Assembly (NCBI RefSeq): GCF_900104175.1
Contig: NZ_FNIX01000003.1
Span: 310,001-374,000 of the forward strand
Source of the DNA: Lentzea jiangxiensis
GTDB lineage: Bacteria > Actinomycetota > Actinomycetes > Mycobacteriales > Pseudonocardiaceae
Reading direction: 5' to 3'
DNA length: 64,000 nucleotides
In this document: piece by piece, positions 57,801-64,000 of the stretch
Layout: every line of letters starts with the position of its first letter
How positions within the stretch are numbered: the stretch's first letter is position 1
Translations under genes and position numbers: made by a program
Notes under the pieces: model-generated
What the model was told of the DNA's origin: nothing
Database searches by the model: none
The model's input: only the letters and a program-made list of their open reading frames with translations

Positions 57801-59070
57801 GATGGTGCTCTGGCTGCGCCTCGACTCGCGGCACCCCTTCACCGCGCAGGACGAGCTGCTGCTGGCGTTGCTCGCCGGTCACCTCACCCAGGGGCTGGCC
57901 CGCGCACGGCAGATCGACCAGCAGCGGGAGACGGCCCTGGCGCTGCAGCGGGCGATCCTCGGCCCGTCGCACCTGCCGGGAGGGTTCGCCGTGCGCTACG
58001 AGCCGGCCGCGCGCCTGGAGGTCGGCGGCGACTGGTACGACACGTTCCCGCTGCGCGACGGCAGGATCGGCATCGTCGTCGGTGACTGCGTGGGCCGCGG
58101 CCTGCCCGCCGCGGCGGTGATGGGCCAGCTGCGCAGTGCCTGCCGCGCCCTGCTGCTGCAGGAGATCGGCCCCGCCCGCGCACTCACGGCGCTCGACCAG
58201 TTCGCCGCCGGTGTCCCCGGTGCGCTGTGCACCACGGTGTTCTGCGGCGTGCTCGACCCCGCCACCGGTCGCCTCGTGCACTCGAGCGCCGGGCACCCGC
58301 CCGCGATCCTGGCGCTGGCCGACGGCACCACGCAGTTGCTGGAGGGTGGCCGATCGATCCCGCTCGCGGTCAAGCTGGGCTTGCCGCGCACGGAGGCGCA
58401 GTGCGTCCTGCCGCCGCGCTCCACCCTGCTCACCTACACCGACGGCCTGGTGGAACGCCGCACGAGCTCGTTGACCGAGGGCATCGAGAAGGCCGCCCAC
58501 GCCGTCCAGGAGGGTTGCGCGAACGGGCTGGAGGACCTCGCCGGGCAGATCATGGAGGACCTCGCTCCGGAGGGCGGCTACGACGACGACGTGGCCCTGC
58601 TGCTGTACCGGCACCCCGCGCCCCTGGAAGTGGTCTTCCCCGCCGAGGCCGGCGAGCTCCACGGCGCGCGGACCAGGCTGCGTGCCTGGCTGGACCAGTG
58701 CGGCTTCTCCACCTCGCTCGCCCAGCGCGTGCTGCTCGCCGTCGGTGAGGCGTCCGCGAACGCCATCGAGCACGCCTACCGGGGCGTGGTGCGCCAGGGT
58801 GTCCGGCTGCGGCTCGAGACCGCGGGCGACCGCGAGCTGCTCGTGACGGTCGCGGACACCGGCACCTGGAAGACCCCGAACGCCGATCCGGCTGAGCGGC
58901 GCGGCCGCGGGACGGCGATCATGGAGAAGATGATGGACGCAGTCGCCATCCTCCCCGACCCCACCGGTACCACTGTGACGATGCAGGTGATGATTCCGCA
59001 TGACGACGCCGTTGACGCTGACCAGATCCGAGGACTCGCAGGGCAGGTCCCTCATCACGGCGAAGGGTGA
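54862..59070 (+). CDS. hybrid sensor kinase / response regulator / SpoIIE phosphatase / RsbW-like kinase
   Basis: A 1402-aa cytoplasmic signalling protein starting at GTG 54862 behind GGAGGGG. Order of domains: PAS-like (about 20-180), GAF (about 190-340), HisKA with His359 in FFSNISHEFRTPL, HATPase (NLLSNALKF, DTGVGVP), receiver with Asp679 in VVSDVMMPRMDG, second PAS (about 760-880), GAF-like region, PP2C/SpoIIE phosphatase (VGGDWYD near 1057, VGDCVGRGLPAA, GYDDDVALLL), and a final RsbW-type ATPase (VGEASANAIEHAYRG near 1296, RGRGTAIM). It joins two-component and partner-switching logic and is followed by an overlapping STAS antagonist gene, its likely substrate. Confidence 0.9.
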   Translation: MTSSDGIGHRQDEPGLADVFAGSGEIGRDLAAVDWAATPLGPPAGWPQSLQTAVSILLSSRFSMWMAWGPELTFFCNNAYRLNTLGRKYPWALGRPAAEVWAEIWGDIGPRVDSVLTTGRATWDEALLLFLERSGYPEESYHTFSYSPLRDESGAVAGMLCVVSEETERVIGERRMATLRDLGSNPSVARDEREVLASACDQLDRNRYDLPFTLTYLFDDGHARLAGSTGVKPEHPAAPAVLRDGEPVWPVGAARRGESTVVELGAAADLPTGPWPRPPAQALVAPLQRPGGTPHGFLVAGLNRHRPLDDGYRGFVELVAGHLAAGVAGARDFRAQQRRAEELAELDRAKTAFFSNISHEFRTPLTLIMGPVQELRDRLPPQDPQAAGELEVIHRNGLRLGKLVNTLLDFSRLEAGRMQASFQPVDLPAVTAELASVFRSAVEKAGLAFEIDCAALPAPVYVDLALWEKVVLNLLSNALKFTVDGAVGVSVRAGAGGAVVTVSDTGVGVPEHEMPRLFERFHRIEHSWSRSREGSGIGLALVQELVGLHGGTIRAESTEGVGTRFTIELPFGADHLPADAISREPVPPADTGIAAPYVQEALRWLPDPGQTPDELPRSTSAGAAPEVLATVLVADDNADMRGYLTRLLLRAGYEVRTVNDGVAALEAVRAQPPDLVVSDVMMPRMDGLSLVSALRADPRTMAVPVLLLSARAGQEASGEGLRAGADDYLVKPFAAADLLARVRANVDLARLRGRHARWRDALIDSLQEAFFVCDDQGTVVEINTAFTEILGYGPEGLPYPVPHPWWPDARTDPEECKQFTDAFEARSGRDRHGLTVPVTHRDGRRLWINAMMNPARDPDSGRTMTVGTFRDVTAEHHARRREIALAEMNMRLSRATSAADALTAALEQMERLWRAEHVLAVVFHRHSAPQVSGATSRLAWEELPEDRRAALTALSRNGALIPVLLDDGATAVTVEHPDGPMVLWLRLDSRHPFTAQDELLLALLAGHLTQGLARARQIDQQRETALALQRAILGPSHLPGGFAVRYEPAARLEVGGDWYDTFPLRDGRIGIVVGDCVGRGLPAAAVMGQLRSACRALLLQEIGPARALTALDQFAAGVPGALCTTVFCGVLDPATGRLVHSSAGHPPAILALADGTTQLLEGGRSIPLAVKLGLPRTEAQCVLPPRSTLLTYTDGLVERRTSSLTEGIEKAAHAVQEGCANGLEDLAGQIMEDLAPEGGYDDDVALLLYRHPAPLEVVFPAEAGELHGARTRLRAWLDQCGFSTSLAQRVLLAVGEASANAIEHAYRGVVRQGVRLRLETAGDRELLVTVADTGTWKTPNADPAERRGRGTAIMEKMMDAVAILPDPTGTTVTMQVMIPHDDAVDADQIRGLAGQVPHHGEG

Positions 59071-59290
59071 GATCGACCTGAGCAACACCGGAGCGTTCGC
59101 GAGCGCTCTCGCGGACGTCGAGGGACCGCTCGTGGTCGACCTCACCGGCGTGACCTACGTCGACAGCGCCGGGATGAGCGTGCTGTTCGCCGAGGCCGGG
59201 CGGCTGGAGATCATCGCCACCCCGCTGCTCGGACCGCTGCTGGAGATGTCCGGTCTCACCTCGATGGCGACGATCCGCGGGCTGGAGTAG
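59000..59290 (+). CDS. STAS-domain anti-sigma-factor antagonist
   Basis: A 96-aa single-domain STAS protein. AKGEIDLSNTGAFASAL and VVDLTGVTYVDSAGMSVLF are the conserved strands, with Ser56 in VDSAGMS the residue phosphorylated by RsbW-type kinases and restored by SpoIIE-type phosphatases. The start at ATG 59000 lies 71 bp inside the end of the kinase gene in another frame, an unusually long overlap. Probable direct substrate of both enzymatic ends of that protein. Confidence 0.88.
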   Translation: MTTPLTLTRSEDSQGRSLITAKGEIDLSNTGAFASALADVEGPLVVDLTGVTYVDSAGMSVLFAEAGRLEIIATPLLGPLLEMSGLTSMATIRGLE

Positions 59291-60107
59291 CCAGTTCCTC
59301 CAGTGCCGCGGCGGTGTGCGCGACGATGCGCTCCTGCGCCTCGGCGCGCGAGGTCGTGGGCACGCCGTCGCCCGGCTGGTCGCCGTAGTCGCCGAAGAAG
59401 GCGTGCACGGCACCAGGGACCAGTTCGTACCTCGTGTCCGCCGGCAACACCTTCCGCGACTCGGCGACGTCCCGCGGTGTCGTGAACCCGTCCCGGTCGC
59501 CGTGGATCGACCACGCCCTGAGCCCGGTGCGGCCGGAGAGGTCGTCGACCGGGTAGGACGCCCACAGCACGAGTCCGCGCACCGAGCTGTCGGCGGCCAC
59601 GTCCCGTCCGGCGGCGACGCCTCCCAGCGAGTGCCCGCCGACCGCCCAGACCGGCACCCCGGGGTGCTCGGCGCGCAGGGAGGCCGTGTCGCCGCCCAGC
59701 AGGGCGAAGTTCAGCGGCTCCTTCACCACCACCACGAGGAACCCTCGCGCCGCAACGCGCCGGAGCAGCGGAACGTAGGCGCGGTGGTCCACCCGGGCTC
59801 CGGGGTGGAACACGAGCCCGGCGCGCACCGGCCCGTCCGGGCGCAACACCGTCGCGTCGTCGGTGTCGCCCGTGGCCGCGAACGGCTGGAGGTACACCAA
59901 CGGTGCGACGAGGAGAACGGCAAGCACGACCGCCAGCCACGACGGTGTGCGCTTCCACAGCACGACGGCTGTGCCCACGACGGCGACCACGCCGAGCAGC
60001 ACCGGCTGCGCGGGATGTCCCGCGGTGAGCGGGCCCCAGCCGGCGACGAGGAGGACGAGCGGCACGCCGAGGCACGCGGCGGCCGCCGTCCCGCGCGGCC
60101 AGGTCAC
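59256..60107 (-). CDS. membrane-anchored alpha/beta hydrolase
   Basis: A 283-aa protein. Three hydrophobic segments occupy the first 75 residues (ACLGVPLVLLVAGWGPL, PVLLGVVAVVGTAVVLW, WLAVVLAVLLVAPLVYL), then a dienelactone-hydrolase-like domain: LVFHPGARVDHRAYVPLL, VGGHSLGGVAAGRDV with the nucleophile Ser, SIHGDRDGFTTP and GAVHAFFGDYG with the His. The GTG start overlaps the stop of the upstream membrane gene (GTGA), so the two are coupled. Its 3' end overlaps that of the convergent STAS gene. The catalytic domain is probably extracytoplasmic. Substrate unknown. Confidence 0.8.
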   Translation of the reverse strand: MTWPRGTAAAACLGVPLVLLVAGWGPLTAGHPAQPVLLGVVAVVGTAVVLWKRTPSWLAVVLAVLLVAPLVYLQPFAATGDTDDATVLRPDGPVRAGLVFHPGARVDHRAYVPLLRRVAARGFLVVVVKEPLNFALLGGDTASLRAEHPGVPVWAVGGHSLGGVAAGRDVAADSSVRGLVLWASYPVDDLSGRTGLRAWSIHGDRDGFTTPRDVAESRKVLPADTRYELVPGAVHAFFGDYGDQPGDGVPTTSRAEAQERIVAHTAAALEELATPARGSSPSR

Positions 60108-61099
60108 CTCCGCACCAGGGCGGTGAGCCGGATGCCCGCCCAGATCAGCAGGGCGAGCACGGCCACCAGCAGGTACTCGATCGCCGGGATGCGCACGACC
60201 TCGTCGATCTTGCCGAAGCCGCGCCACGAGTAGACCGCGAGGGCCGCCACGACGAACGTGCCGCCGATCCACCACCGAGCCGTCGTGCTGAGCCCCACGC
60301 CGTGCATCTGGGTGAGCACGAAGATCGCCACGAACCCGAACAGGAACATCGGCCAGATGCCGTTCGGGCCGGAGTTCATCACCGCGACAAGCGTGCCGTG
60401 CACGGCGACCATCAGTTCCAGCGTCATCGTCCACCAGCGGTTCGTGTGTGCACGGGTGAACATCAGACTGCTCTGCACCAGCAACAGGAACATGTAGAAG
60501 AACCCGATGAGGTGTCCGCTGGACGACTCCATGGGGTGGTACCAGAACGTGTAGATCGCGGCCCAGCTGAACAGGTAGCCGTGGTAGCGGCGCGCGAACG
60601 AGACCACCTGCGCGGAGATCGGCGCGGACCAGGTGAGGACGAGCCCGCGGCGGCGGTTCTCCATCAGCAGGACCCACACGAGCAGCAGGACGACCGAACC
60701 CTGCGAGCTGAAGATCGAGACGTCCTGCGCGAGGCCGTCGTAGAACAGCTGCGTCTGCAGGGCGTGCAGGGCGATGAACCCGCCGTTCGCCGCGAGGGCG
60801 GTGTAGTTGACGCGGTGCAACCCCGACGTGTACCGGCGGATCCGCGTCTGCGCGTGGTAGATCAGGCCCCAGGACACCAGCTGGTGCGCCGCGTAGCCCA
60901 CCCAGGCGGACGCCCTGGTCCAGAAGGTCGGATCGGGCAGCTTCCAGTAGTACCAGGACGCGCCCTGGTCGGGCAGCAGGGCGATGCCGTGCAACCGCTG
61001 TCCGAGCAGCCACACCAAGCCGGTGAGCAGCGCACTCGCCACCACACCCCACACCAGCACGTCGCGGCCGGCCCGCGTTTCGTTCAGCACGCTGAGCAT
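60104..61099 (-). CDS. polytopic membrane protein of unknown function
   Basis: A 331-aa protein with about ten membrane segments and many aromatic residues, for example GASWYYWKLPDPTFW, LFSWAAIYTFWYHPMESSSG and FFYMFLLLVQSSLMF. The conserved-looking WYHPMESSSGH loop carries His and Glu that could bind metal or substrate. I do not recognise a family. ATG 61099 is my choice; a TTG at 61126 would place operator repeats inside the gene. Coupled by a 4-bp overlap to the membrane-anchored hydrolase and divergent from the molybdenum hydroxylase operon. Confidence 0.7.
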   Translation of the reverse strand: MLSVLNETRAGRDVLVWGVVASALLTGLVWLLGQRLHGIALLPDQGASWYYWKLPDPTFWTRASAWVGYAAHQLVSWGLIYHAQTRIRRYTSGLHRVNYTALAANGGFIALHALQTQLFYDGLAQDVSIFSSQGSVVLLLVWVLLMENRRRGLVLTWSAPISAQVVSFARRYHGYLFSWAAIYTFWYHPMESSSGHLIGFFYMFLLLVQSSLMFTRAHTNRWWTMTLELMVAVHGTLVAVMNSGPNGIWPMFLFGFVAIFVLTQMHGVGLSTTARWWIGGTFVVAALAVYSWRGFGKIDEVVRIPAIEYLLVAVLALLIWAGIRLTALVRR

Positions 61100-61162
61100 T
61101 ATGCAGTTGTTCAGCACGCTGAACAAACCCTTCCCCGCCGTGCTACGTTCAGCGCACTGAGC
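61082..61162. promoter_or_regulatory. three copies of a GTTCAGC palindrome in the divergent promoter region
   Basis: GTTCAGCACGCTGAGC (61082-61097), GTTCAGCACGCTGAAC (61109-61124, perfect) and GTTCAGCGCACTGAGC (61147-61162) lie between the membrane-protein and molybdenum-hydroxylase genes. Symmetry and repetition suggest operators of one regulator, most simply the MarR-family protein encoded at 63705. Confidence 0.65.
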
Positions 61163-61180
61163 AAATCAGGAGGACCCCAG

Positions 61181-61651
61181 GTGGCCCGATACACGTTGCG
61201 CGTCAACGGTGAACGACGCGAGGTCGACGTCGACGGCGACACTCCCCTGCTGTGGGTGTTGCGCGACGAGCTGGGACTGACGGGCGTCAAGTACGGGTGC
61301 GGTGTCGGCCTGTGCGGCGCCTGCACGTCCCATGTGGACGGTGAGGCCGCGCGGCCGTGCGTCAAGACGACGGCCGAGAGCGTGCGCACGAGGATCACCA
61401 CCGTCGAGGGGTTGTCGCGCGACGGCGACCACCCGGTGCAGCGGGCGTGGCGGGAGCTCGACGTGGCGCAGTGCGGCTACTGCCAGCCCGGCCAGGTGAT
61501 GGCCGCGGCGGCGCTGCTCGCCCGCGATCCCGACCCCGACGACGCCGCGATCGGGGAAGCGTTGCGCGACAACGTCTGCCGCTGCGGCACCTACCCGCGC
61601 ATCCGCGACGCCGTGCGCCGCGCGAGCCGGATCATGAGGGAGGAGCGGTGA
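61181..61651 (+). CDS. molybdenum hydroxylase [2Fe-2S] subunit (IorA type)
   Basis: A 156-aa iron-sulfur subunit. The plant-ferredoxin-type cluster motif is KYGCGVGLCGACTSHVDG with a later Cys in RPCVK, and the second, helical cluster domain has QCGYCQPGQVM and NVCRCGTYPRI. This two-cluster, single-domain form is the small subunit of isoquinoline 1-oxidoreductase-like and aldehyde dehydrogenases. GTG 61181 follows AGGAGG by 7 nt. The stop overlaps the large-subunit start (GTGA). Confidence 0.92.
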   Translation: MARYTLRVNGERREVDVDGDTPLLWVLRDELGLTGVKYGCGVGLCGACTSHVDGEAARPCVKTTAESVRTRITTVEGLSRDGDHPVQRAWRELDVAQCGYCQPGQVMAAAALLARDPDPDDAAIGEALRDNVCRCGTYPRIRDAVRRASRIMREER

Positions 61652-63678
61652 TCAGCAGGCGGACGTTGCTGCGCGGCGCGGGAGTCGGCGCGCTGGTCGT
61701 GGCGGTGCCGATCCCCGCGCTCGCCGCCTCCGACGAGCTGGTGCCGAACGTGTTCGTGCGACTGGACGACTCGGGCCGGATCACCGCGACCGTGCCCCGG
61801 CCGGACACCGGTCAGGGCGTGCGCACCGTGGTGGCCCTGATGGTCGCCGAGGAACTGGCGGTCGGTGTTCGCGACGTCGCACTGGAGCAGGCCGCCGGCG
61901 ACACGGAGCGGTACGGCTCGCAGGCGGTGACGAACTCGACGTCCGTGCGGCAGCTCGCCACGCCGATCCGCACCGCCGCGGCGACCGCGCGCTGCCTGCT
62001 CGTCACGGCCGCCGCGCAGCGCTGGGGCGTGCCGGTGGCCGAGTGCACCGCTCGCGACGGCGCCGTGCGCCACCCGCGCCGGGGCAGGCTCGCCTACCGG
62101 GCGCTCGTCCCCGCGGCGGCCGCGCTCGACCCCGCCACCGTGCCCGTCGAGCTCACGCCTCCGGAGAAGTGGCGGCTGCTGGGCAAGACCCGGGACGGGC
62201 GGGTGGACGCCCGCGACATCGTCACCGGCCGCACCCGGTACGGCATCGACTCCCGTCCCGCCGGCTCCCTGGTCGCGGTCGTGGCCCGGCCGCCGTGGAT
62301 CGGCGCGACGCCGCAGTCCGTGGACGACACCGCGGCCCGCGGCCTGCCGGGAGTGGTCGACGTCCTGACGCTCACGACGCCCGCAGACGGTCAGGGCGGT
62401 GTCGCGGTGATCGCGAGGTCGACCCACCAGGCGTTGCGGGGCAGGGACGCCCTGAAGATCACGTGGGGTGGTGGCACCCCCGCCGCGGACAGCCGCACGT
62501 GGCTCGCGGACCTGCGGTCGGCGTTGCCCGCACAGAGCCCGGTCACCGGCTTCGAGCGCGTGTACGAGATGCCGTTGCTCGCGCACGCGCCGATGGAGCC
62601 GATGAACGCCACGGCGCACGTTCGTCCGGACGGCGTGACCATCTGGGCGCCGACGCAGGACCCCGGCGGTCTCCGCACCCAGCTCGCCCGCCAGCTCGGC
62701 CTGCCCGCCACGGCCGTGCGGGTGGAGACGACGACCTCGGGCGGTGCGTTCGGTCGTCGCATCGAAACGGACCCGGTGCTGGAGGCCGTGGCCTGCTCGC
62801 GTCGCGTCGGCGCTCCCGTGCAGGTGCTGTGGACGCGAGCCGACGACATGCGGCACGACTCGTACCGGCCGATGTCGGTGCACCGCCTGTCGGCCGAGAT
62901 CGGCGCGGGCGGTGTGCCCGTGCGGCGTGCGCACGAGGTCGCGACGTGGGGCCTGACCGTGCTGCCGTTCTTCAGCAACCCGGCGCTGATCAAGGCCAGC
63001 GGCGACCACTTCCCGTACGGCGTGCCCGGCGACGTCACCGTCACCGTCCGGCCGGCCCCGCTGCGCACCGGGTTCTGGCGGGCCGTGTACGCGGGCCAGT
63101 TCGTCTACGCCGAGGAGAACTTCCTCAGCGAGATCGGCACCCGGTCCGGCCTCGACCAGGTGGCGCTGCGCCGCTCGTTGCTCCCGGCGGACTCGCGCCT
63201 GCACCGCCTGCTCGACACCGCAGCCGAACGGGCCCGCTGGACCAGGCCGCCCGCACGGGGCACCCACCGCGGCGTCGCGTGCCTGGAGGAGTACGGCTCG
63301 GCGATCGCGGTGATCGCGGTGGCGGACCCGTCCGCGCGCCGGGTGCTGCGCGTGCACGCGGCCGTCGACGTCGGCGTGGCGCTGCACCCGTCCGGCGTCC
63401 GCGCGCAGGTCGAGGGCTGCGTGGTCGATGCTCTGTCCACTGTGCTCGGTGCGCAGATCACGGTCCGGGACGGGCACGTCGCGCAGTCGTCGTTCGGTGA
63501 CTACGCGTGGGCGCGAATCGGGCAGACACCCGAGATCGACGTGACCATCGTGCAGTCGAACGCCCCGCTCGGCGGCCTCGGCGAACTCGCCTACCCCCCG
63601 GCCGCCGCCGCCATCGCCGCGGCACTGGCGGGTGAGGAGCCGGTGACCGGCATGCCGTTCGGGACCGACGTGGGGTGA
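61648..63678 (+). CDS. molybdopterin-binding oxidoreductase large subunit (IorB type)
   Basis: A 676-aa catalytic subunit. The N-terminus has a twin-arginine signal (SRRTLLRGAGVGALVVAVP), so the folded holoenzyme is probably exported with its iron-sulfur partner. VPRPDTGQGVRTVVALMVAE, TTTSGGAFGRRIETDPV and NAPLGGLGELAYPP are family motifs; the Glu in GLGE is the likely catalytic base. Members oxidise aldehydes or N-heterocycles with water as oxygen source. It is shorter than usual (about 720-750). No FAD subunit gene is present, as expected for the IorAB type. Confidence 0.88.
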   Translation: MISRRTLLRGAGVGALVVAVPIPALAASDELVPNVFVRLDDSGRITATVPRPDTGQGVRTVVALMVAEELAVGVRDVALEQAAGDTERYGSQAVTNSTSVRQLATPIRTAAATARCLLVTAAAQRWGVPVAECTARDGAVRHPRRGRLAYRALVPAAAALDPATVPVELTPPEKWRLLGKTRDGRVDARDIVTGRTRYGIDSRPAGSLVAVVARPPWIGATPQSVDDTAARGLPGVVDVLTLTTPADGQGGVAVIARSTHQALRGRDALKITWGGGTPAADSRTWLADLRSALPAQSPVTGFERVYEMPLLAHAPMEPMNATAHVRPDGVTIWAPTQDPGGLRTQLARQLGLPATAVRVETTTSGGAFGRRIETDPVLEAVACSRRVGAPVQVLWTRADDMRHDSYRPMSVHRLSAEIGAGGVPVRRAHEVATWGLTVLPFFSNPALIKASGDHFPYGVPGDVTVTVRPAPLRTGFWRAVYAGQFVYAEENFLSEIGTRSGLDQVALRRSLLPADSRLHRLLDTAAERARWTRPPARGTHRGVACLEEYGSAIAVIAVADPSARRVLRVHAAVDVGVALHPSGVRAQVEGCVVDALSTVLGAQITVRDGHVAQSSFGDYAWARIGQTPEIDVTIVQSNAPLGGLGELAYPPAAAAIAAALAGEEPVTGMPFGTDVG

Positions 63679-63704
63679 TCGGGCGGGTCTGGGATGATGG
63701 GGCC

Positions 63705-64000
63705 GTGGCCGAGGGAGACGAACTGGCGGTGGCGCACCGCCCGGACCAGGTGGGCGCGGACGTCGCCTCCTGGCCGACCGGCAGGCTCCTGTCGGTCGCG
63801 GCCCGCGTCGTCGAGAAGCGCTTCGAGGACTTCCTGGCAGGCCGGGGCCTCACCCACGCGGGCATGATCACCCTGCACCACCTGGCCGACGGCCCGCGTT
63901 CGCAACGCGAGCTGGCCCTGCTCTGCCGGGTCACCGACCAGACCATGAGCCGCACGATCGAGCACCTCGACCGCGGCGGGCACGTGGTGCGCAGCCAGGA
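63705..64000 (+). CDS. MarR-family regulator, N-terminal part (cut by window end)
   Basis: Starting at GTG 63705, 98 residues are visible. VASWPTGRLLSVAARVVEKR is the dimerisation helix and GMITLHHLADGPRSQRELAL plus VTDQTMSRTIEHLDRGGHV the MarR winged helix. The C-terminal helices lie beyond the window. It follows the molybdenum hydroxylase by 26 bp and probably belongs to the same transcript; it is the best candidate to bind the three GTTCAGC palindromes. Confidence 0.8.
   Translation, partial: MAEGDELAVAHRPDQVGADVASWPTGRLLSVAARVVEKRFEDFLAGRGLTHAGMITLHHLADGPRSQRELALLCRVTDQTMSRTIEHLDRGGHVVRSQ

Noticed and set aside
54790..59145. A 1451-codon open reverse frame opposite the hybrid kinase
   Set aside because: Composition is Arg/Gly/Val/His-rich without domains; the forward frame has complete motifs throughout.

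Overview
The window is GC-rich (about 70%) actinomycete chromosome. GTG starts, four-base start/stop overlaps, leaderless promoters with TAnnnT -10 boxes and many MarR/TetR/GntR/LacI/XRE regulators all fit. The gene content (DUF6292, N-acylamino-acid racemase numbered like the Amycolatopsis enzyme, mat cluster, many secreted glycosidases) suggests a Pseudonocardiales genus such as Lentzea, Saccharothrix or Amycolatopsis; that placement is inference. No rRNA, intact tRNA or CRISPR array was seen.

Layout. 1-0.8 kb: the end of a DUF1062 gene and an amidohydrolase relic. 0.8-3.8 kb: secreted GH31 glycosidase with two CBM35-like modules. 3.9-8.7 kb: malonate (mat) cluster with a divergent GntR regulator. 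8.8-14.8 kb: HxlR/MFS, XRE-cupin/epoxide-hydrolase-like lipoprotein, amidase and patatin. 14.9-16.7 kb: an ABC-F ribosome-protection-type ATPase behind an attenuator-like leader. 16.8-20.3 kb: DUF899, cytochrome P450, secreted C39-like peptidase. 20.4-23.7 kb: FtsX-type ABC exporter. 23.9-27.1 kb: a tightly coupled operon of a 64-aa protein, M20 hydrolase, GNAT acyltransferase and N-acylamino-acid racemase, which together can turn D-amino acids into L-amino acids. 27.1-30.5 kb: a lower-GC island with a frameshifted gene, two tandem secreted cysteine-containing paralogues, a tRNA-3'-end-like relic and a decayed tyrosine integrase. 30.5-36.3 kb: PucR, LysR/SDR, TetR/MFS, universal stress protein. 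36.4-43.7 kb: polysaccharide locus (GH95, LacI, two secreted GH30). 43.7-48.9 kb: a cluster of small hydrophilic and membrane proteins of stress type, four of whose promoters match the sigma-B-family pattern with the same 15-bp spacer. 48.9-54.7 kb: AraC regulator divergent from a flavin monooxygenase, GMC oxidase and acetoacetate-decarboxylase-like operon, then a secreted PETase-like hydrolase. 54.9-59.3 kb: a 1402-residue hybrid sensor kinase that also carries a SpoIIE phosphatase and RsbW-like kinase, followed by an overlapping STAS gene. 59.3-64 kb: membrane proteins divergent from a two-subunit molybdenum hydroxylase and a MarR regulator cut by the window end, with three copies of one operator-like palindrome in the shared promoter region.

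Most noteworthy: the sigma-B-type promoters close to a fused partner-switching protein; the ABC-F leader with a 10-codon upstream ORF and hairpins; the racemase cassette led by an unknown small protein; two perfect AACGTT-centred palindromes inside the GH31 gene; and the paired secreted cysteine proteins in the low-GC island.
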